Assembly: GCA_963850345.1 (NCBI GenBank) | Contig: CAWKKW010000003.1 | Coordinates: forward strand, 62,001-126,000 | Length of the DNA: 64,000 nucleotides | Direction of reading: 5' to 3' | DNA from: CAWKKW01 sp963850345 | GTDB taxonomy: Bacteria; Acidobacteriota; Terriglobia; Terriglobales; Acidobacteriaceae | Shown here: one piece after another, positions 53,211 through 62,188 of the stretch | Numbering within the stretch: position 1 is the stretch's first letter | Layout of the letters: each line of letters starts with the position of its first letter | The notes under the pieces: generated by a model | Told to the model about the DNA's origin: nothing | The model's database searches: none | Seen by the model: only the letters and a program-made list of their open reading frames with translations | Translations under genes and position numbers: made by a program

Positions 53211-54242
53211 TTAGGAGCCGCCGGCTACCGGGGTGTTGCCGCCGGCTGCGGCGAGTTGCTGCATGGTGGTTCGCATGTATTTGTGCGGGTTCACCGGGGT
53301 GTTCTGAATTCGGACTTCGTAATGAAGGTGGGGGCCTGTGCTGCGGCCGGAGAGACCAACGTAGCCGATGACCTGTCCACGGGTGACTTCCTGGCCGGAG
53401 GCTACAGCGAATCCCGAGAGGTGACCGTAGAGGGTGTGAATGCCGTGCCCGTGGTCGATGATGATTTCGCGGCCGTAGCCGTTGGCCATGCCTGCGGTCT
53501 CGACCACTCCATCGGCAGCGGCATGGATGGGCTCGCCAAAGCTGGCGGAGATATCGATGCCGGCGTGGAAGGCGCCCTCTCCATTGAACGGATCTTCGCG
53601 TTCGCCGAAGGAGCTGGTAACGGGCCCAACGACCGGCCAGAGCGAAGGAGCGTCGGCCAGCTGGAGCAGATCGCTCGGGCTGGAACGGAGGCTTCGACCG
53701 AACTCAAGGGCACGGGTGAGGCGGCCCGAGATGACCGAAGTACGCAACGCATAAAACTGGTCGAGCGATTGCCGGTAGGTGGTGTCGGAGAGCTGGTCGG
53801 CGGAGGTGTTCGTGAGCGCGGGCGTGGGCGCGGCGGCAGCCTTGGCGGCGTTCAGATGATTCTGCTTGAGGCCGTAGAGGGCGCTGATTTCGCTGGCTAG
53901 AGAGCCGAGTGAGGCGGCCTGTACGTCTTTCTCGCGGGCGACCTGCTCCATCTGCAGATAGTCTTTGCGAAGGGCTTCGCGCTGGGAGCGCACTTCGTTG
54001 AAGTGGGAGGTCTTGAGCAGCATGCGCGAGTAGGAGCCCGCCATCCCGGTAATGGTAAAAGCGCCTACGATGGCGGCTGCTACAAAGACGTATGCATAGT
54101 GAAGCGGGACTGGAATCTTCTTGACCCGGCCGTCCTCTTCGCGCGATACGAAAATGATGTAGTAGCGTTTACGCAATGTTCTTCCATCCACATTCTCGGA
54201 ATTTGCCAGTGACACGGCGCTGCGGCCTTCCGAATCGTTCAC
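53211..54242 (-). CDS. M23 family metallopeptidase (LytM-type)
   Basis: A 343-residue peptidoglycan hydrolase-type protein. N-terminal ~45 residues cytoplasmic, one transmembrane helix (YAYVFVAAAIVGAFTITGMAG), a helical stretch (~residues 75-130, possible coiled coil), then the peptidase domain with HAGIDISASFG and HLHYEVR carrying the zinc ligands (HxxxD, HxH), plus LYGHLSGF. The frame starts at GTG 54242; a TTG at 54176 preceded by GGATGGAAGAA would drop 22 residues and is about as likely, since many homologues begin near RKRYYIIFVSREEDG. It faces the periplasm and would cut stem-peptide cross-links or act as a NlpD-like activator. Confidence 0.9.
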   Translation of the reverse strand: MNDSEGRSAVSLANSENVDGRTLRKRYYIIFVSREEDGRVKKIPVPLHYAYVFVAAAIVGAFTITGMAGSYSRMLLKTSHFNEVRSQREALRKDYLQMEQVAREKDVQAASLGSLASEISALYGLKQNHLNAAKAAAAPTPALTNTSADQLSDTTYRQSLDQFYALRTSVISGRLTRALEFGRSLRSSPSDLLQLADAPSLWPVVGPVTSSFGEREDPFNGEGAFHAGIDISASFGEPIHAAADGVVETAGMANGYGREIIIDHGHGIHTLYGHLSGFAVASGQEVTRGQVIGYVGLSGRSTGPHLHYEVRIQNTPVNPHKYMRTTMQQLAAAGGNTPVAGGS

Positions 54243-54444
54243 GGGAGACCAGCTCAGAGTTCACACAGCACGATCCAGCGATCAGATGGTCTCCACTGAC
54301 CGTACCAGAGGCATCCGGCAGGGTCAACCGTACATTACGGCGGGTTGGCTTCTGGCGATTGCCTCGAAAGTGGGACTCGGAACGCGGCTGCATAGTTGTT
54401 TGGACGAGTCAAAAGAGTGACAAGCCGCAGGCAGGGAGCAGAAG

Positions 54445-55500
54445 TTGAGGCGAGCAGGGGAAAGACCAGGTCATAACACCGGCGATACAACAGGCGAGTT
54501 AGCAATCGTCGAGGCTTTGCGAACGCGCCGCCAGCCGCTGGGGGCACATTCTGGACGCGACGTGCGGCTGGGGATCGGGGATGACTGCGCGCTGTTGCGG
54601 CCGCGAGCGGGTGAGGAGATTGCCGTCACAACGGATTTTTCCCTCGAGGGCAGGCATTTTCGGCGGGACTGGCATGCACCCGAAGCGGTGGGGCACAGGT
54701 GCCTGGCGCGGGGATTGAGCGACTTGGCAGCGATGGGGGCGAGGCCGATGGCGGCGTTTCTCTCGCTGGCTGTGCCGCGGGAGTTGACGGCGGCGCGGGC
54801 GGGAGCGGCGAGTTGGGTGGAGCGGTTCTTTGACGGGCTGCTAGCGCTCGCGGAGGTCTGGAAGGTTCCGCTGGCGGGTGGGGATACGGCGGAGTCTTCG
54901 GGGAGAACGAAGGCGGGCGGCCTGGTGGCGGCGGACATCGTGTTGATCGGCGGCGTGGAGCGGGGTCGAGCCTTGCGGCGGAGTGGGGCGCGGGCGGGGG
55001 ACGTTCTATATGTGACCGGCGCACTGGGCGGGGCGGCGGCCGAGTTGCGGCGGGTGGAAGGGGCACCGGGCAAGTTTCGGCGGATGGTCGCGGCGAGTGG
55101 GGAGCATCCGCACCTGTTTCCGCAGCCGCGAGTGGGAGTGGGGCGGCGGCTGGTGGCCTCGAGGCTGGCGACGGCGGCGATCGATGTGAGCGATGGGTTG
55201 TCGACCGATCTTCGGCATCTGTGCGACGAGTCGGGATTGGGGGCGGAGGTGGATGCGGCGGCGTTGCCGGTGCATGCGCTGGCGGCAGGCTCGTTGGAGT
55301 TGGCGTTGCATGGCGGGGAGGATTACGAGTTGCTGTTCACCTGCGCTCCGGGTACGCGGGTTCCGGCGAAGGTGGCGGGTGTGCCGGTGCGGGCGGTGGG
55401 GCGGATGTTGGCCAGGCGACGGGGCGCTGCGGTGGTGACGCTGATGGAAGACGGCAGGCGGCGGCCGCTGGAGCCGGGCGGATGGGAGCACTTCCGGTGA
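54445..55500 (+). CDS. thiL: Thiamine-monophosphate kinase
   Basis: Phosphorylates thiamine monophosphate to the active pyrophosphate with ATP. A 351-residue protein starting at TTG, GGGAG six bases upstream. Motifs: RLGIGDDCALLRP with the metal-binding Asp pair, VTTDFSLEGRHFRRDWHAPEAVGHR, PLAGGDTAESSG, and IDVSDGLSTDLRHLC, as in PurM/ThiL-fold enzymes. It has a strikingly high-GC coding sequence (GCG/GGC-rich) even against its neighbours. Stand-alone in this window, as thiL often is. Confidence 0.93.
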   Translation: MRRAGERPGHNTGDTTGELAIVEALRTRRQPLGAHSGRDVRLGIGDDCALLRPRAGEEIAVTTDFSLEGRHFRRDWHAPEAVGHRCLARGLSDLAAMGARPMAAFLSLAVPRELTAARAGAASWVERFFDGLLALAEVWKVPLAGGDTAESSGRTKAGGLVAADIVLIGGVERGRALRRSGARAGDVLYVTGALGGAAAELRRVEGAPGKFRRMVAASGEHPHLFPQPRVGVGRRLVASRLATAAIDVSDGLSTDLRHLCDESGLGAEVDAAALPVHALAAGSLELALHGGEDYELLFTCAPGTRVPAKVAGVPVRAVGRMLARRRGAAVVTLMEDGRRRPLEPGGWEHFR

Positions 55501-55510
55501 GGACACGTTT

Positions 55511-55692
55511 CTGCAGGGTTGAAAAAAAGTATCAATGACTGATCGCTGTTGCGGTAGGCTACTTCCTCGGAGAGACTGCTGCCAACAGCAGCAGCAGACC
55601 TGGAACGGATAGGAGGCCGTCTCCACGTTCTGATCTGTGAAACGCTGATTCTTGGTATTTAGCGGTTCCTGACAAGCTGCCGACTTATCGTT
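55511..55692 (+). repeat. Dispersed ~180 bp repeat, copy A
   Basis: Starts CTGCAGGG, contains GTATCAATGACTGATCGCTG and GGCCGTCTCCACG, and ends near CTTATCGTT. A GCTGTTG/CAACAGC pairing and a CGCTGA/TTAGCG pairing are shared with the other copies. Located just after thiL, convergent with the next gene. Confidence 0.85.
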
Positions 55693-55759
55693 AACAATCC
55701 CGGTTAGGCGCTGGCGAGTGTACAATGAGCCAGTTTCTCGTCCAGGTTAATTCCGAGAC

Positions 55760-56584
55760 CTAGAGCGTAGAATTACGCGGCCTTGAGTAGGGTGTCGGCC
55801 AAATTTGATCCTCTGGCACCCTGCGGCGCAGGAGAATGTCACGACGCTCCCGCTTCATTCGCAGGTACTCGCCCCACACAGGTAACGCTAGAAGGATTGG
55901 GATACTTGAGAGGTAACCAAAGACAGTTGTGCGCCAAGAGCTAAATGCCCATCCAACCAAAGTCCATGCCACAAGCTCTATCCAGAGAAATGGCCGCATC
56001 TCGGTGATCTTTCCGACGTAACGCTCTTTGAACAACGCACGTCCACTAGGTGAGTTGAGGACATAGGGCCATTCGCTTTTGATCCTAGCCTGTTCCCTTT
56101 CCCAAGCAGCCTTTCGCTCAATAATCCTCTGCTGACGCAACTCCGGCGAAAGTAGTTCTTCCAATGCTTTCCTAGCGCGCGTCTGCTTCCCCTCAGGTTC
56201 ATCGGAGTAGAAAATGTCGTCGTCATCGAAATAACCCAGCTCAAGCAATTCTTCGGGATAGTCGGCTGCCACCATAAGTTGGTAGAAGTACGGCACAGAT
56301 GGCAAAGGATCTCCGCCGGTCGTCAATATGAGTTGCGCACGCAACGTGGCCAGGCGGAGCGCTGCTTCTTGCGAAGAGAGGGGGCGGCATCCTAACTCGG
56401 CCAGCATGGGCAGCAAGGCTTGGTCGATAGCCCAACCTGCCGTGGGTTCAAGAACTGCCATTCGGAGAACGTGCGGCCCATCGAAGCCAGCTTCAAGAGC
56501 ATCCTGGGCAAGCGACGGAAGCCGTTCTGTTGGGATCAGCTTGAGCACCACTTCAGCCGCAAACATGGCTGGATCGAAGGACAT
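55760..56584 (-). CDS. Hypothetical membrane protein
   Basis: The start at 56584 (MSFDPAMFAAEVVLKLIPTERL) is chosen by content; no strong ribosome-binding site is seen for it or for a start 84 bases upstream. The 274-residue product has an N-terminal soluble region rich in helices, with an acidic GYFDDDDIFYSDEPEG patch. It has one or two C-terminal hydrophobic segments (LWIELVAWTLVGWAFSSW, GYLSSIPILLALPVWGEYL) and a basic tail. No family is recognised. Flanked on both sides by copies of the dispersed repeat. Confidence 0.6.
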   Translation of the reverse strand: MSFDPAMFAAEVVLKLIPTERLPSLAQDALEAGFDGPHVLRMAVLEPTAGWAIDQALLPMLAELGCRPLSSQEAALRLATLRAQLILTTGGDPLPSVPYFYQLMVAADYPEELLELGYFDDDDIFYSDEPEGKQTRARKALEELLSPELRQQRIIERKAAWEREQARIKSEWPYVLNSPSGRALFKERYVGKITEMRPFLWIELVAWTLVGWAFSSWRTTVFGYLSSIPILLALPVWGEYLRMKRERRDILLRRRVPEDQIWPTPYSRPRNSTL

Positions 56585-56837
56585 GGCTTTAGAGTACCCG
56601 AGGCTGCGCGACACACAAAAAGCCTCTGACACCCGCAGCGCTCCTGGGAGAGCGAGTCTTAGCCACATGCACGATGAGTAACTTATCGTACAGTTGCCCT
56701 TACTGCCACGGATTAGTACCGGGAAACGCGCTTATGTTCAGCGAACGTGACCTTTTCTGTCTCTCAAGGAACCGGCAGTGGCTGCAAACTAGCGAGCGGG
56801 TGCGGACAGCGAATCGCTAGGTCCTCTGGTTAGCAAG

Positions 56838-57012
56838 GCCTACAAAAGGTATCAACGACTGATCGCTGTTGCAGTAGACCACTTCCTCGGGGAGATTGCT
56901 GCCAACAGCACCACCAAGCCTGGAACTGCTTTTGGCCGTCTCCACGATCTGATCTGTGAAACGCTGATTCTTGCTATTCAGCGGTTTCCTGACCAGCTGC
57001 GGACTTGTCGTT
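56838..57012 (+). repeat. Dispersed ~180 bp repeat, copy B
   Basis: Matches copy A from AAAAGGTATCAACGACTGATC to GACTTGTCGTT with ~80% identity by eye. It keeps GCTGTTG/CCAACAGC, GGCCGTCTCCACGATCTG and a perfect CGCTGA/TCAGCG hairpin. It lies between two minus-strand genes, so it is not simply a 3' untranslated region. Confidence 0.85.
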
Positions 57013-57023
57013 CCTGATCGTCC

Positions 57024-57050
57024 ATGAGCGCATGGCGACTATGCGCTCAT
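57024..57050. other. Perfect 10-pair hairpin next to repeat copy B
   Basis: ATGAGCGCAT and ATGCGCTCAT flank a seven-base loop, eleven bases after copy B. No T-run follows. It is not present next to copies A or C. Confidence 0.6.
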
Positions 57051-57237
57051 CGGGAAAGCGAATTGCTCGCCGCAATCGCGTTGATGAGGGATAATCCCGG
57101 ACGCTTTTTGTAGCTACAGGTTTGTGAATCAACTGGCGAGTAAGAAGTGAATGGTCGGTTAATCCGTCAAAAACCCACAACTCCGACAGGCGGTTAGCGC
57201 TCGGTTGGGTCGACACCTCCAGTCGTTTGGGCGTGCT

Positions 57238-58095
57238 TTATGGAGTGATCGGAAGGCGGTCATCGATCCACTTCTTTATATCGAGGATGACCTGCTGCTT
57301 GTCGACATCGTTGAGAAGATCGTGAAAACCACCTTCGTAAAGTTTGAGCGACTTGTCTGTAGAACCGGCCATATCATAAAAATGCTGACTACCGCTTGGC
57401 TTGGTATTCTCATCGGCGGTGCCGTGGAGGATCAGGACCGGCAATGTGATGTTTGCGAATTCCTGTTTAAGTCGTTCGTCGGCACGAACCAACGCAGCCA
57501 TGGTCTGCGTTGGCTGGGTCTCGTGTGCAATCAACGGATCTCCGTTCATGATTGCAACGGCGGTGGGGTCCCGAGAAAATCTTTCATTTGGAAGGTGCAG
57601 AATATGCGCATGCGGAGCTACGTGGCTTAGCCCTTTAAACACGGCCAGGACAAATTCGGGTGCGGGTAGCTCGTGGGCAAAGCTTTCGCATATAAGACCC
57701 GCCAGTTCACCTGGATGGTCGAGAGCATAGAGACACGCAACGACGCCTCCCGCACTGTGGCCAAGCAGAAAAACCGGCAGATCCGGTTCTCGCGACTTGG
57801 CTACGGCCATGACTGCTTCAACGTCACGAACGTAGTCCTCAAAGGCCTCGACGAAAAAACGCTCACCGTCGGAATTTCCGCGACCTCGCAAGTCAACGGC
57901 ATAGACCGCCAGTCCGTCGAGGACAAACTGTCCCCCCACCCATTCGTAGTAGCCGCTGTGGGCGTTGAAGCCTGGAACGATGATCACCATTCCACGCCGC
58001 GGAATATCCGCGTGCCAGGACCGAAACGCTATCTTCATTCCACTTGAACCAGAGACGGTTTCCTGAGTTCCAGCGCCTGAGCTTTGTTCCGACAT
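57238..58095 (-). CDS. Alpha/beta hydrolase (monoacylglycerol lipase/serine aminopeptidase S33 type)
   Basis: A 285-residue cytoplasmic enzyme. Nucleophile Ser in LLGHSAGGVVA, oxyanion HGxxx-type VIIVPGFNAHSGYYE, Asp in LHGTADENTKPSGS and His in YEGGFHDLLNDVDK. DLRGRGNSDGER and FVEAFEDYVRDVEAV are typical of bacterial monoacylglycerol lipases. The first residues (SGAGTQETVSG) echo the start of the next gene upstream. GGAGGGATGCG precedes the ATG. It is the third gene of a minus-strand operon with an isomerase-like and an NmrA protein. Confidence 0.9.
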   Translation of the reverse strand: MSEQSSGAGTQETVSGSSGMKIAFRSWHADIPRRGMVIIVPGFNAHSGYYEWVGGQFVLDGLAVYAVDLRGRGNSDGERFFVEAFEDYVRDVEAVMAVAKSREPDLPVFLLGHSAGGVVACLYALDHPGELAGLICESFAHELPAPEFVLAVFKGLSHVAPHAHILHLPNERFSRDPTAVAIMNGDPLIAHETQPTQTMAALVRADERLKQEFANITLPVLILHGTADENTKPSGSQHFYDMAGSTDKSLKLYEGGFHDLLNDVDKQQVILDIKKWIDDRLPITP

Positions 58096-58163
58096 CGCAT
58101 CCCTCCAATGTGAAAGATCGTCACGACGGCCAGTAGAGGCCCTCGCGACTTAAGGTCGACGCG

Positions 58164-58538
58164 CTACTCCGCATCTTGCGCGTAGCCTTTAGTCAGCAGC
58201 ATGTGAAGAGGAGTTAGAGGAGTTAGCTCAACTAACTCAAATTCCATGAGCTTTGCTCGACCCAGGGGCAGACTCTCAAGAAGAGCGTGGGCCTCTTCCA
58301 CCGAGGTTACATTCATCAGAAAGACGGGGCCTTTCTGGTCCTGTCGAGCCCACATCTGTTCGATCTTGCCATCGAGATACAGCTTGAGCGTATCGGGCAC
58401 CTCGTGCGGAAAAATCTCTTTGACCTGCTCCGGTGTTGGCGGAGTGACGAACCGCCCGAGCGCCAGGATCTTGCTTGTTGGCAGAACGGGAAATGGACGT
58501 TTGGATGGGGCAGTTCCGGAGACTGTTTCCTGAGTCAT
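58164..58538 (-). CDS. Muconolactone delta-isomerase/YciI-like protein
   Basis: A 124-residue protein. After a variable N-terminus (MTQETVSGTAPSKRP) it has FPVLPTSKILALGRFVTPP and LPLGRAKLMEFELVELTPLTP, the pattern of muconolactone isomerase-type ferredoxin-like proteins annotated near oxidoreductases. GGAG lies six bases before the ATG. Middle gene of the operon: 29 bp after the NmrA gene and 68 bp before the hydrolase. Enzymatic role not established. Confidence 0.75.
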   Translation of the reverse strand: MTQETVSGTAPSKRPFPVLPTSKILALGRFVTPPTPEQVKEIFPHEVPDTLKLYLDGKIEQMWARQDQKGPVFLMNVTSVEEAHALLESLPLGRAKLMEFELVELTPLTPLHMLLTKGYAQDAE

Positions 58539-58567
58539 GAATAACTCCGATGTGTGAAATGAGAAAA

Positions 58568-59452
58568 CTACGTGGTGGGTGCCAGTTCTCTGAGGTGAAG
58601 CTTTGCGAAATCGGTAACACTCATCGGCTTTTGCCCGCTCAGCCTTTCAACGTTGTCGTTCATGCCCGACATTACGCCGTGCTGATAGTCGCCCATGGCA
58701 CCGCGAAAATGCTGCACGACGTACGCCGAGACGCCAAGCGATTCGAGTGAACTGCAATATTGGTCGATGGAGACATTCTGAAAAACGATGGGCACGCCAA
58801 GCGCGACAGTGAGCTCTGCGGCCATCTGTTCGTGATTCATCTCGACAGGGCCGAACAGCGGATACGTTTGCCCTGCGTGTTGGGCTGGACTCTCAAGCAG
58901 CGCCGCGACAACGCGTCCAATGTCTTCGGCCGCGATCGGGGCGTGGCGACCAGTCCCCACCGGAAGCTGGATGATCCGGTTTTCCCGAAGGAGGGGAAGC
59001 TGCCAGGGGTAGAGCAGCCATTCCAGAAAGTAGGTTGGACGAAGATGGGTGACCGGCAGCCCAGACCAGTTCATCACCTGTTCGGCAATCCAGCTGTCAC
59101 GACAGGAGTGGCTTGCGGAGGAGCGATTTGCGGACCGTTGCGAGAGATTGACAATGGCTGTTACAGAAGCCTCCTTCGCTGCTTGCGTAAAGTTGACCGT
59201 CGCTTCGATCAGTCCGGGGGCCACAGGGTAGACAAAATAAGCTGCATCCACGCCATCCATGGCTTGACGGATGGTATCGATTTGCTCGAAATCGCCGGTG
59301 ACGATTTCAGCGCCGAGTTGTTCCAGAGACGCGGCCCGATCATTCTTGCTGTGAACCATCGCGCGAACATGCAACCCACGACGCAGGGACTCTTTGACTG
59401 CGGGCCGCCCGGTGTCTCCGGTTGCTCCAGTAATCAACACGCTGCGGCTCAT
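58568..59452 (-). CDS. NmrA/SDR-type NAD(P)-binding protein
   Basis: A 294-residue Rossmann-fold protein of the atypical SDR, NmrA-like family. It begins MSRSVLITGATGDTGRPAV (dinucleotide GxxGxxG), VRAMVHSKNDRA, IVTGDF and YFVYPVAPGL. It then has LRPTYFLEWLLYPW and PIAAEDIGRVVAALL. The active-site Tyr-Lys of classical SDRs is not apparent, as in NmrA-type sensors or reductases. AAGGAG precedes the ATG. First gene of the operon, divergent from the GlxA-type regulator, which may control it. Confidence 0.88.
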   Translation of the reverse strand: MSRSVLITGATGDTGRPAVKESLRRGLHVRAMVHSKNDRAASLEQLGAEIVTGDFEQIDTIRQAMDGVDAAYFVYPVAPGLIEATVNFTQAAKEASVTAIVNLSQRSANRSSASHSCRDSWIAEQVMNWSGLPVTHLRPTYFLEWLLYPWQLPLLRENRIIQLPVGTGRHAPIAAEDIGRVVAALLESPAQHAGQTYPLFGPVEMNHEQMAAELTVALGVPIVFQNVSIDQYCSSLESLGVSAYVVQHFRGAMGDYQHGVMSGMNDNVERLSGQKPMSVTDFAKLHLRELAPTT

Positions 59453-59600
59453 ACTTGCAATCTCCTTCGATCAAATTCGAGGCATGCCCGATATCTTCAG
59501 GACGCCGGCATGATCGAAATCCTAGGCGTACACCCGCGCGACGATAAGTCATATATGCGGCGTTTTCAGACATCGCGCTATTTTCTGCTAAGGTGTAGGC

Positions 59601-60587
59601 GTGAAACGCCCACATCGAATCGGCTTTGTTCTCTATCCCCACATATCGACGATCAATCTGGCCGTTTCTGCTGTCTTCGAGATGGCCAACTGGAAGGCCG
59701 GATATCCAGCTTACGAGATCACGCTGGTGTCAGAACGCGGAGGCCTCGTCGAGACTTCTGTTGGCAGCGAAATTCATACGGAGACCTTTGATGGCCGCTC
59801 CTTCGACACGATCTTGGTTGCGGGCGAACACGATCCCTCCGGGGGCTCTCCTCCAGGCGTGGTGAAGTACCTGCGAGCCCAAGGCCGACGAAGGGTTCGC
59901 ATCGCCTCCATATGCACCGGCACCTTCGCGCTCGCCGAAGCCGGGTTGCTCGACGGGCGTCGTGCGACGACCCACTGGAATCACGCAAAGTTGCTGCGGC
60001 AGCGATATCCCAAGGTCATCCTCGATCTCGACCGTATCTACACCTCCGACGGTTCGATATGGTGCTCGGCCGGAATGAGCGCCGGAATCGACCTTGCCCT
60101 GGCATTGGTAGATGAGGATCTTGGCCGCGAAATGGCGCGGGACACCGCCAAGTTGATGGTTGTTTATCATCGCCGCACTGGCGGACAGTCGCAACATTCG
60201 ACCCTGCTCGATCTCGATGCGACGTCCGACCGTATCCAGACCGTGCTTGCCTACGCGAAACGAAATCTGGCGAAGCCTCTCTCCATGCCGGCCTTGGCGA
60301 AAGTTGCCTTTTTAAGCCCGAGACAGTTTAACCGCGCGTTCAAAGAAGAGACCGGGCATACGCCTGCCAAGGCTATCGAACTTCTCCGTGTAGAGTCCGC
60401 CCGCTTGATGATGGAAGGAGGGCGCTTCTCCGCAGAGGAGATCGCGCGCAAAAATGGATTTGTAAATCGCGACCGAATGCGGCGTTCCTTCCTTCGCATC
60501 GTTGGTCAGCCGCCACAGGCCGTTCAGCGCACCGCGAATCAGTTGAATGCATACACGCCAAATCATAGGTTGAGGAAACTGGCATAG
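59601..60587 (+). CDS. GlxA-type AraC family transcriptional regulator (DJ-1/PfpI + HTH)
   Basis: A 328-residue regulator. N-terminal DJ-1/PfpI-like domain (~5-185) with IASICTGTFALAEAGLLDGRRATTHW carrying the nucleophile-elbow Cys, and C-terminal AraC double helix-turn-helix (~215-320; MPALAKVAFLSPRQFNRAFKEETGHTPAKAIELLRVESARL, then GFVNRDRMRRSF). It starts at GTG 59601. Divergent from the operon of three genes; the 148-bp gap holds GCATGCCCGAT and GCATGATCGA half-repeats that could be its sites. It probably responds to a reactive metabolite or nitrogen compound. Confidence 0.9.
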   Translation: MKRPHRIGFVLYPHISTINLAVSAVFEMANWKAGYPAYEITLVSERGGLVETSVGSEIHTETFDGRSFDTILVAGEHDPSGGSPPGVVKYLRAQGRRRVRIASICTGTFALAEAGLLDGRRATTHWNHAKLLRQRYPKVILDLDRIYTSDGSIWCSAGMSAGIDLALALVDEDLGREMARDTAKLMVVYHRRTGGQSQHSTLLDLDATSDRIQTVLAYAKRNLAKPLSMPALAKVAFLSPRQFNRAFKEETGHTPAKAIELLRVESARLMMEGGRFSAEEIARKNGFVNRDRMRRSFLRIVGQPPQAVQRTANQLNAYTPNHRLRKLA

Positions 60588-60625
60588 ACTTTCAATCCGC
60601 AGAATAGTATGGCCTTGCGCACGAC

Positions 60626-60810
60626 CTGCAGGGCTCAAAAAGGTATCAATGACTGATCGCTGTTGCGGTAGACCCCATTCCTCGGGGAAACTGCGGCCAC
60701 CAACAGCAGCACCAGACTTAGAACTGATCGGAGGCCGTCTCCACGATCGGATATGTGCAATGCGACCTCGCTATTTAGCGCTCCCCTGACGAGATGCTGA
60801 TCTGTCGTTT
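60626..60810 (+). repeat. Dispersed ~180 bp repeat, copy C
   Basis: Begins CTGCAGGG like copy A and follows with AAAAAGGTATCAATGACTG, ATCGCTGTTGCGGTAG and CCAACAGC. It keeps GGAGGCCGTCTCCACGATC but diverges in the last third. It lies after the AraC-type regulator gene, convergent with the CPBP gene. Confidence 0.82.
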
Positions 60811-60866
60811 GTGAAAGCGCTTGTAAGCAGGTGGGTGGATTAGAAGGCAACCATCGGCCTGAACGG

Positions 60867-61667
60867 CTAGTGAGATTGCTCTTCGCGTGTAACCATCGGC
60901 CTGGTGCACCTCTGGTAGTACAGCCAGAAGCCAAATGCTGCAGCCAAGGTGCCAACAAGGTAGCCGGCATAGCCAAGGATCTCAGCCTGCTTTTGGAATG
61001 CTGGATCGATGGATGCTTGCCAGAAGACGGCGGTTTCCTTCTGCCCCATGACCCACTGGCCGAGGTTGAAAGCGAAATGGATCCCTAAAGGAACGGCGAT
61101 GCCACGGGTGGCCAGCGCAGCCATACCGAAGAGAATCGCACCGGCAAGGGGACCCAATAGAGAGCTAATCCACGACAAGCCGCCCGCTCTATGTTCTAAC
61201 GTGAAAACCAGCGCCAAGATCAGCAGGGATGGCCATAGGCCGAGATCATGTTCAAGACGGCGCAGTGGGTACGCGCGAAAGGCAAGCTCTTCTCGCAGGG
61301 CAAGCAGGAAGTACGCAGCAAGCCCAAGCAACAGCCAACGCACAGGCGAGGCAGGACTCATGTAAGTCCAATGGGTATGGCCAGCCGCAAAGAGCGAGCA
61401 CTCCTGGAGCGCAACGATCGCCAACCCGATCAGGAAGCCCAGCAAAATACGCGGCCCGCTTTTTGCTGTCAGCTGCAGGCCGGCGTCGCGCAGTTTCCAG
61501 CCGTCCCAGTGCAGGAACAGCAGTGTCAGTCCATACGTCAGAGCACAGGTGATGATTCCTACCTTGATCGTGCCCGGAAATGAACTTGTCTTTACGAAGG
61601 CGGTCGTAAAGATCAGCACAAGCGGACACAGCAAGAGGAACAAAAGGGAGTGCAGAACGCCTTTCAT
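60867..61667 (-). CDS. CPBP family intramembrane metalloprotease
   Basis: The start at 61667 follows GAGGAACCGG; the frame runs 31 codons further upstream without support. The 266-residue product has about seven hydrophobic segments and the three CPBP motifs: EELAFRAYPLRR (EExxxR), FTLEH (FxxxH-like) and HFAFNL in GIHFAFNLGQW. These form the metal site of an Abi/CAAX-type membrane endopeptidase. Substrate unknown; related proteins act in prenyl processing, bacteriocin self-immunity or surface protein maturation. Confidence 0.88.
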   Translation of the reverse strand: MKGVLHSLLFLLLCPLVLIFTTAFVKTSSFPGTIKVGIITCALTYGLTLLFLHWDGWKLRDAGLQLTAKSGPRILLGFLIGLAIVALQECSLFAAGHTHWTYMSPASPVRWLLLGLAAYFLLALREELAFRAYPLRRLEHDLGLWPSLLILALVFTLEHRAGGLSWISSLLGPLAGAILFGMAALATRGIAVPLGIHFAFNLGQWVMGQKETAVFWQASIDPAFQKQAEILGYAGYLVGTLAAAFGFWLYYQRCTRPMVTREEQSH

Positions 61668-61720
61668 CCGGTTCCTCGGACCACTCTCACGATATGTGTC
61701 GATGTGCTCATGAATGGGCA

Positions 61721-62188
61721 CTAGAGGGTCACAGCCAAATTGTCCAGCTGAGTGAGGCACGTTGCCCAGCCCTGATGAAAGCCCATGGCTTCATGCTTGG
61801 CACGATCCTCAGGATTCTTGTGACGAACCAAGGCACGATAGCGCGTACCACCCTCGGCCGGCTCCATGGTGATGTCTGCGGTCATGAACGTCTCCGCCTT
61901 CGGCCTGAAGTCAGGCCCGAGACTATCGGTCCAAACGAGACGCTTCTCCGCTTCCACCAGGAGAATGCAGCCGGAACTCTCAGGAAAGGCCTGCCCCTCT
62001 GGTGACTGCATCACGACGTTGAATGCGCCACCGGGCAGGAGGTCGAGCTCCGCCTTGGCAACGCCGTACGGTTTGGGCGCGAACCACTGCCGGAGCAGTT
62101 CGGGGGTCGTCCATGCGCGCCAAAGCTGGGCAGGGCTGGCCTTCACGACGCGTTCGAGAACGAGGTCAAGTTCTTCATTGATTTCCAT
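61721..62188 (-). CDS. SRPBCC domain protein (AHSA1 family)
   Basis: The start at 62188 follows AAGGAAAAGACAT. A 155-residue helix-grip protein: DLVLERVVKASPAQLWRAWTTPELLRQWFAPKPYG, GGAFNVVMQSPEG, GGTRYRALVRHKNPEDRAKHEAMGFHQGWATCL. This is the activator of Hsp90 ATPase homologue 1-like type widespread in bacteria, often next to an ArsR regulator and involved in binding hydrophobic ligands. The gene overlaps the arsR stop by 14 bp, so they are coupled. Confidence 0.9.
   Translation of the reverse strand: MEINEELDLVLERVVKASPAQLWRAWTTPELLRQWFAPKPYGVAKAELDLLPGGAFNVVMQSPEGQAFPESSGCILLVEAEKRLVWTDSLGPDFRPKAETFMTADITMEPAEGGTRYRALVRHKNPEDRAKHEAMGFHQGWATCLTQLDNLAVTL

Larger units (their letters stand above)
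56585..57237. other. Intergenic region holding repeat copy B
   Basis: Of these 653 bases, 56838-57012 are copy B of the repeat and 57024-57050 are a hairpin just beyond it. The rest shows nothing recognisable on either strand. Confidence 0.5.
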
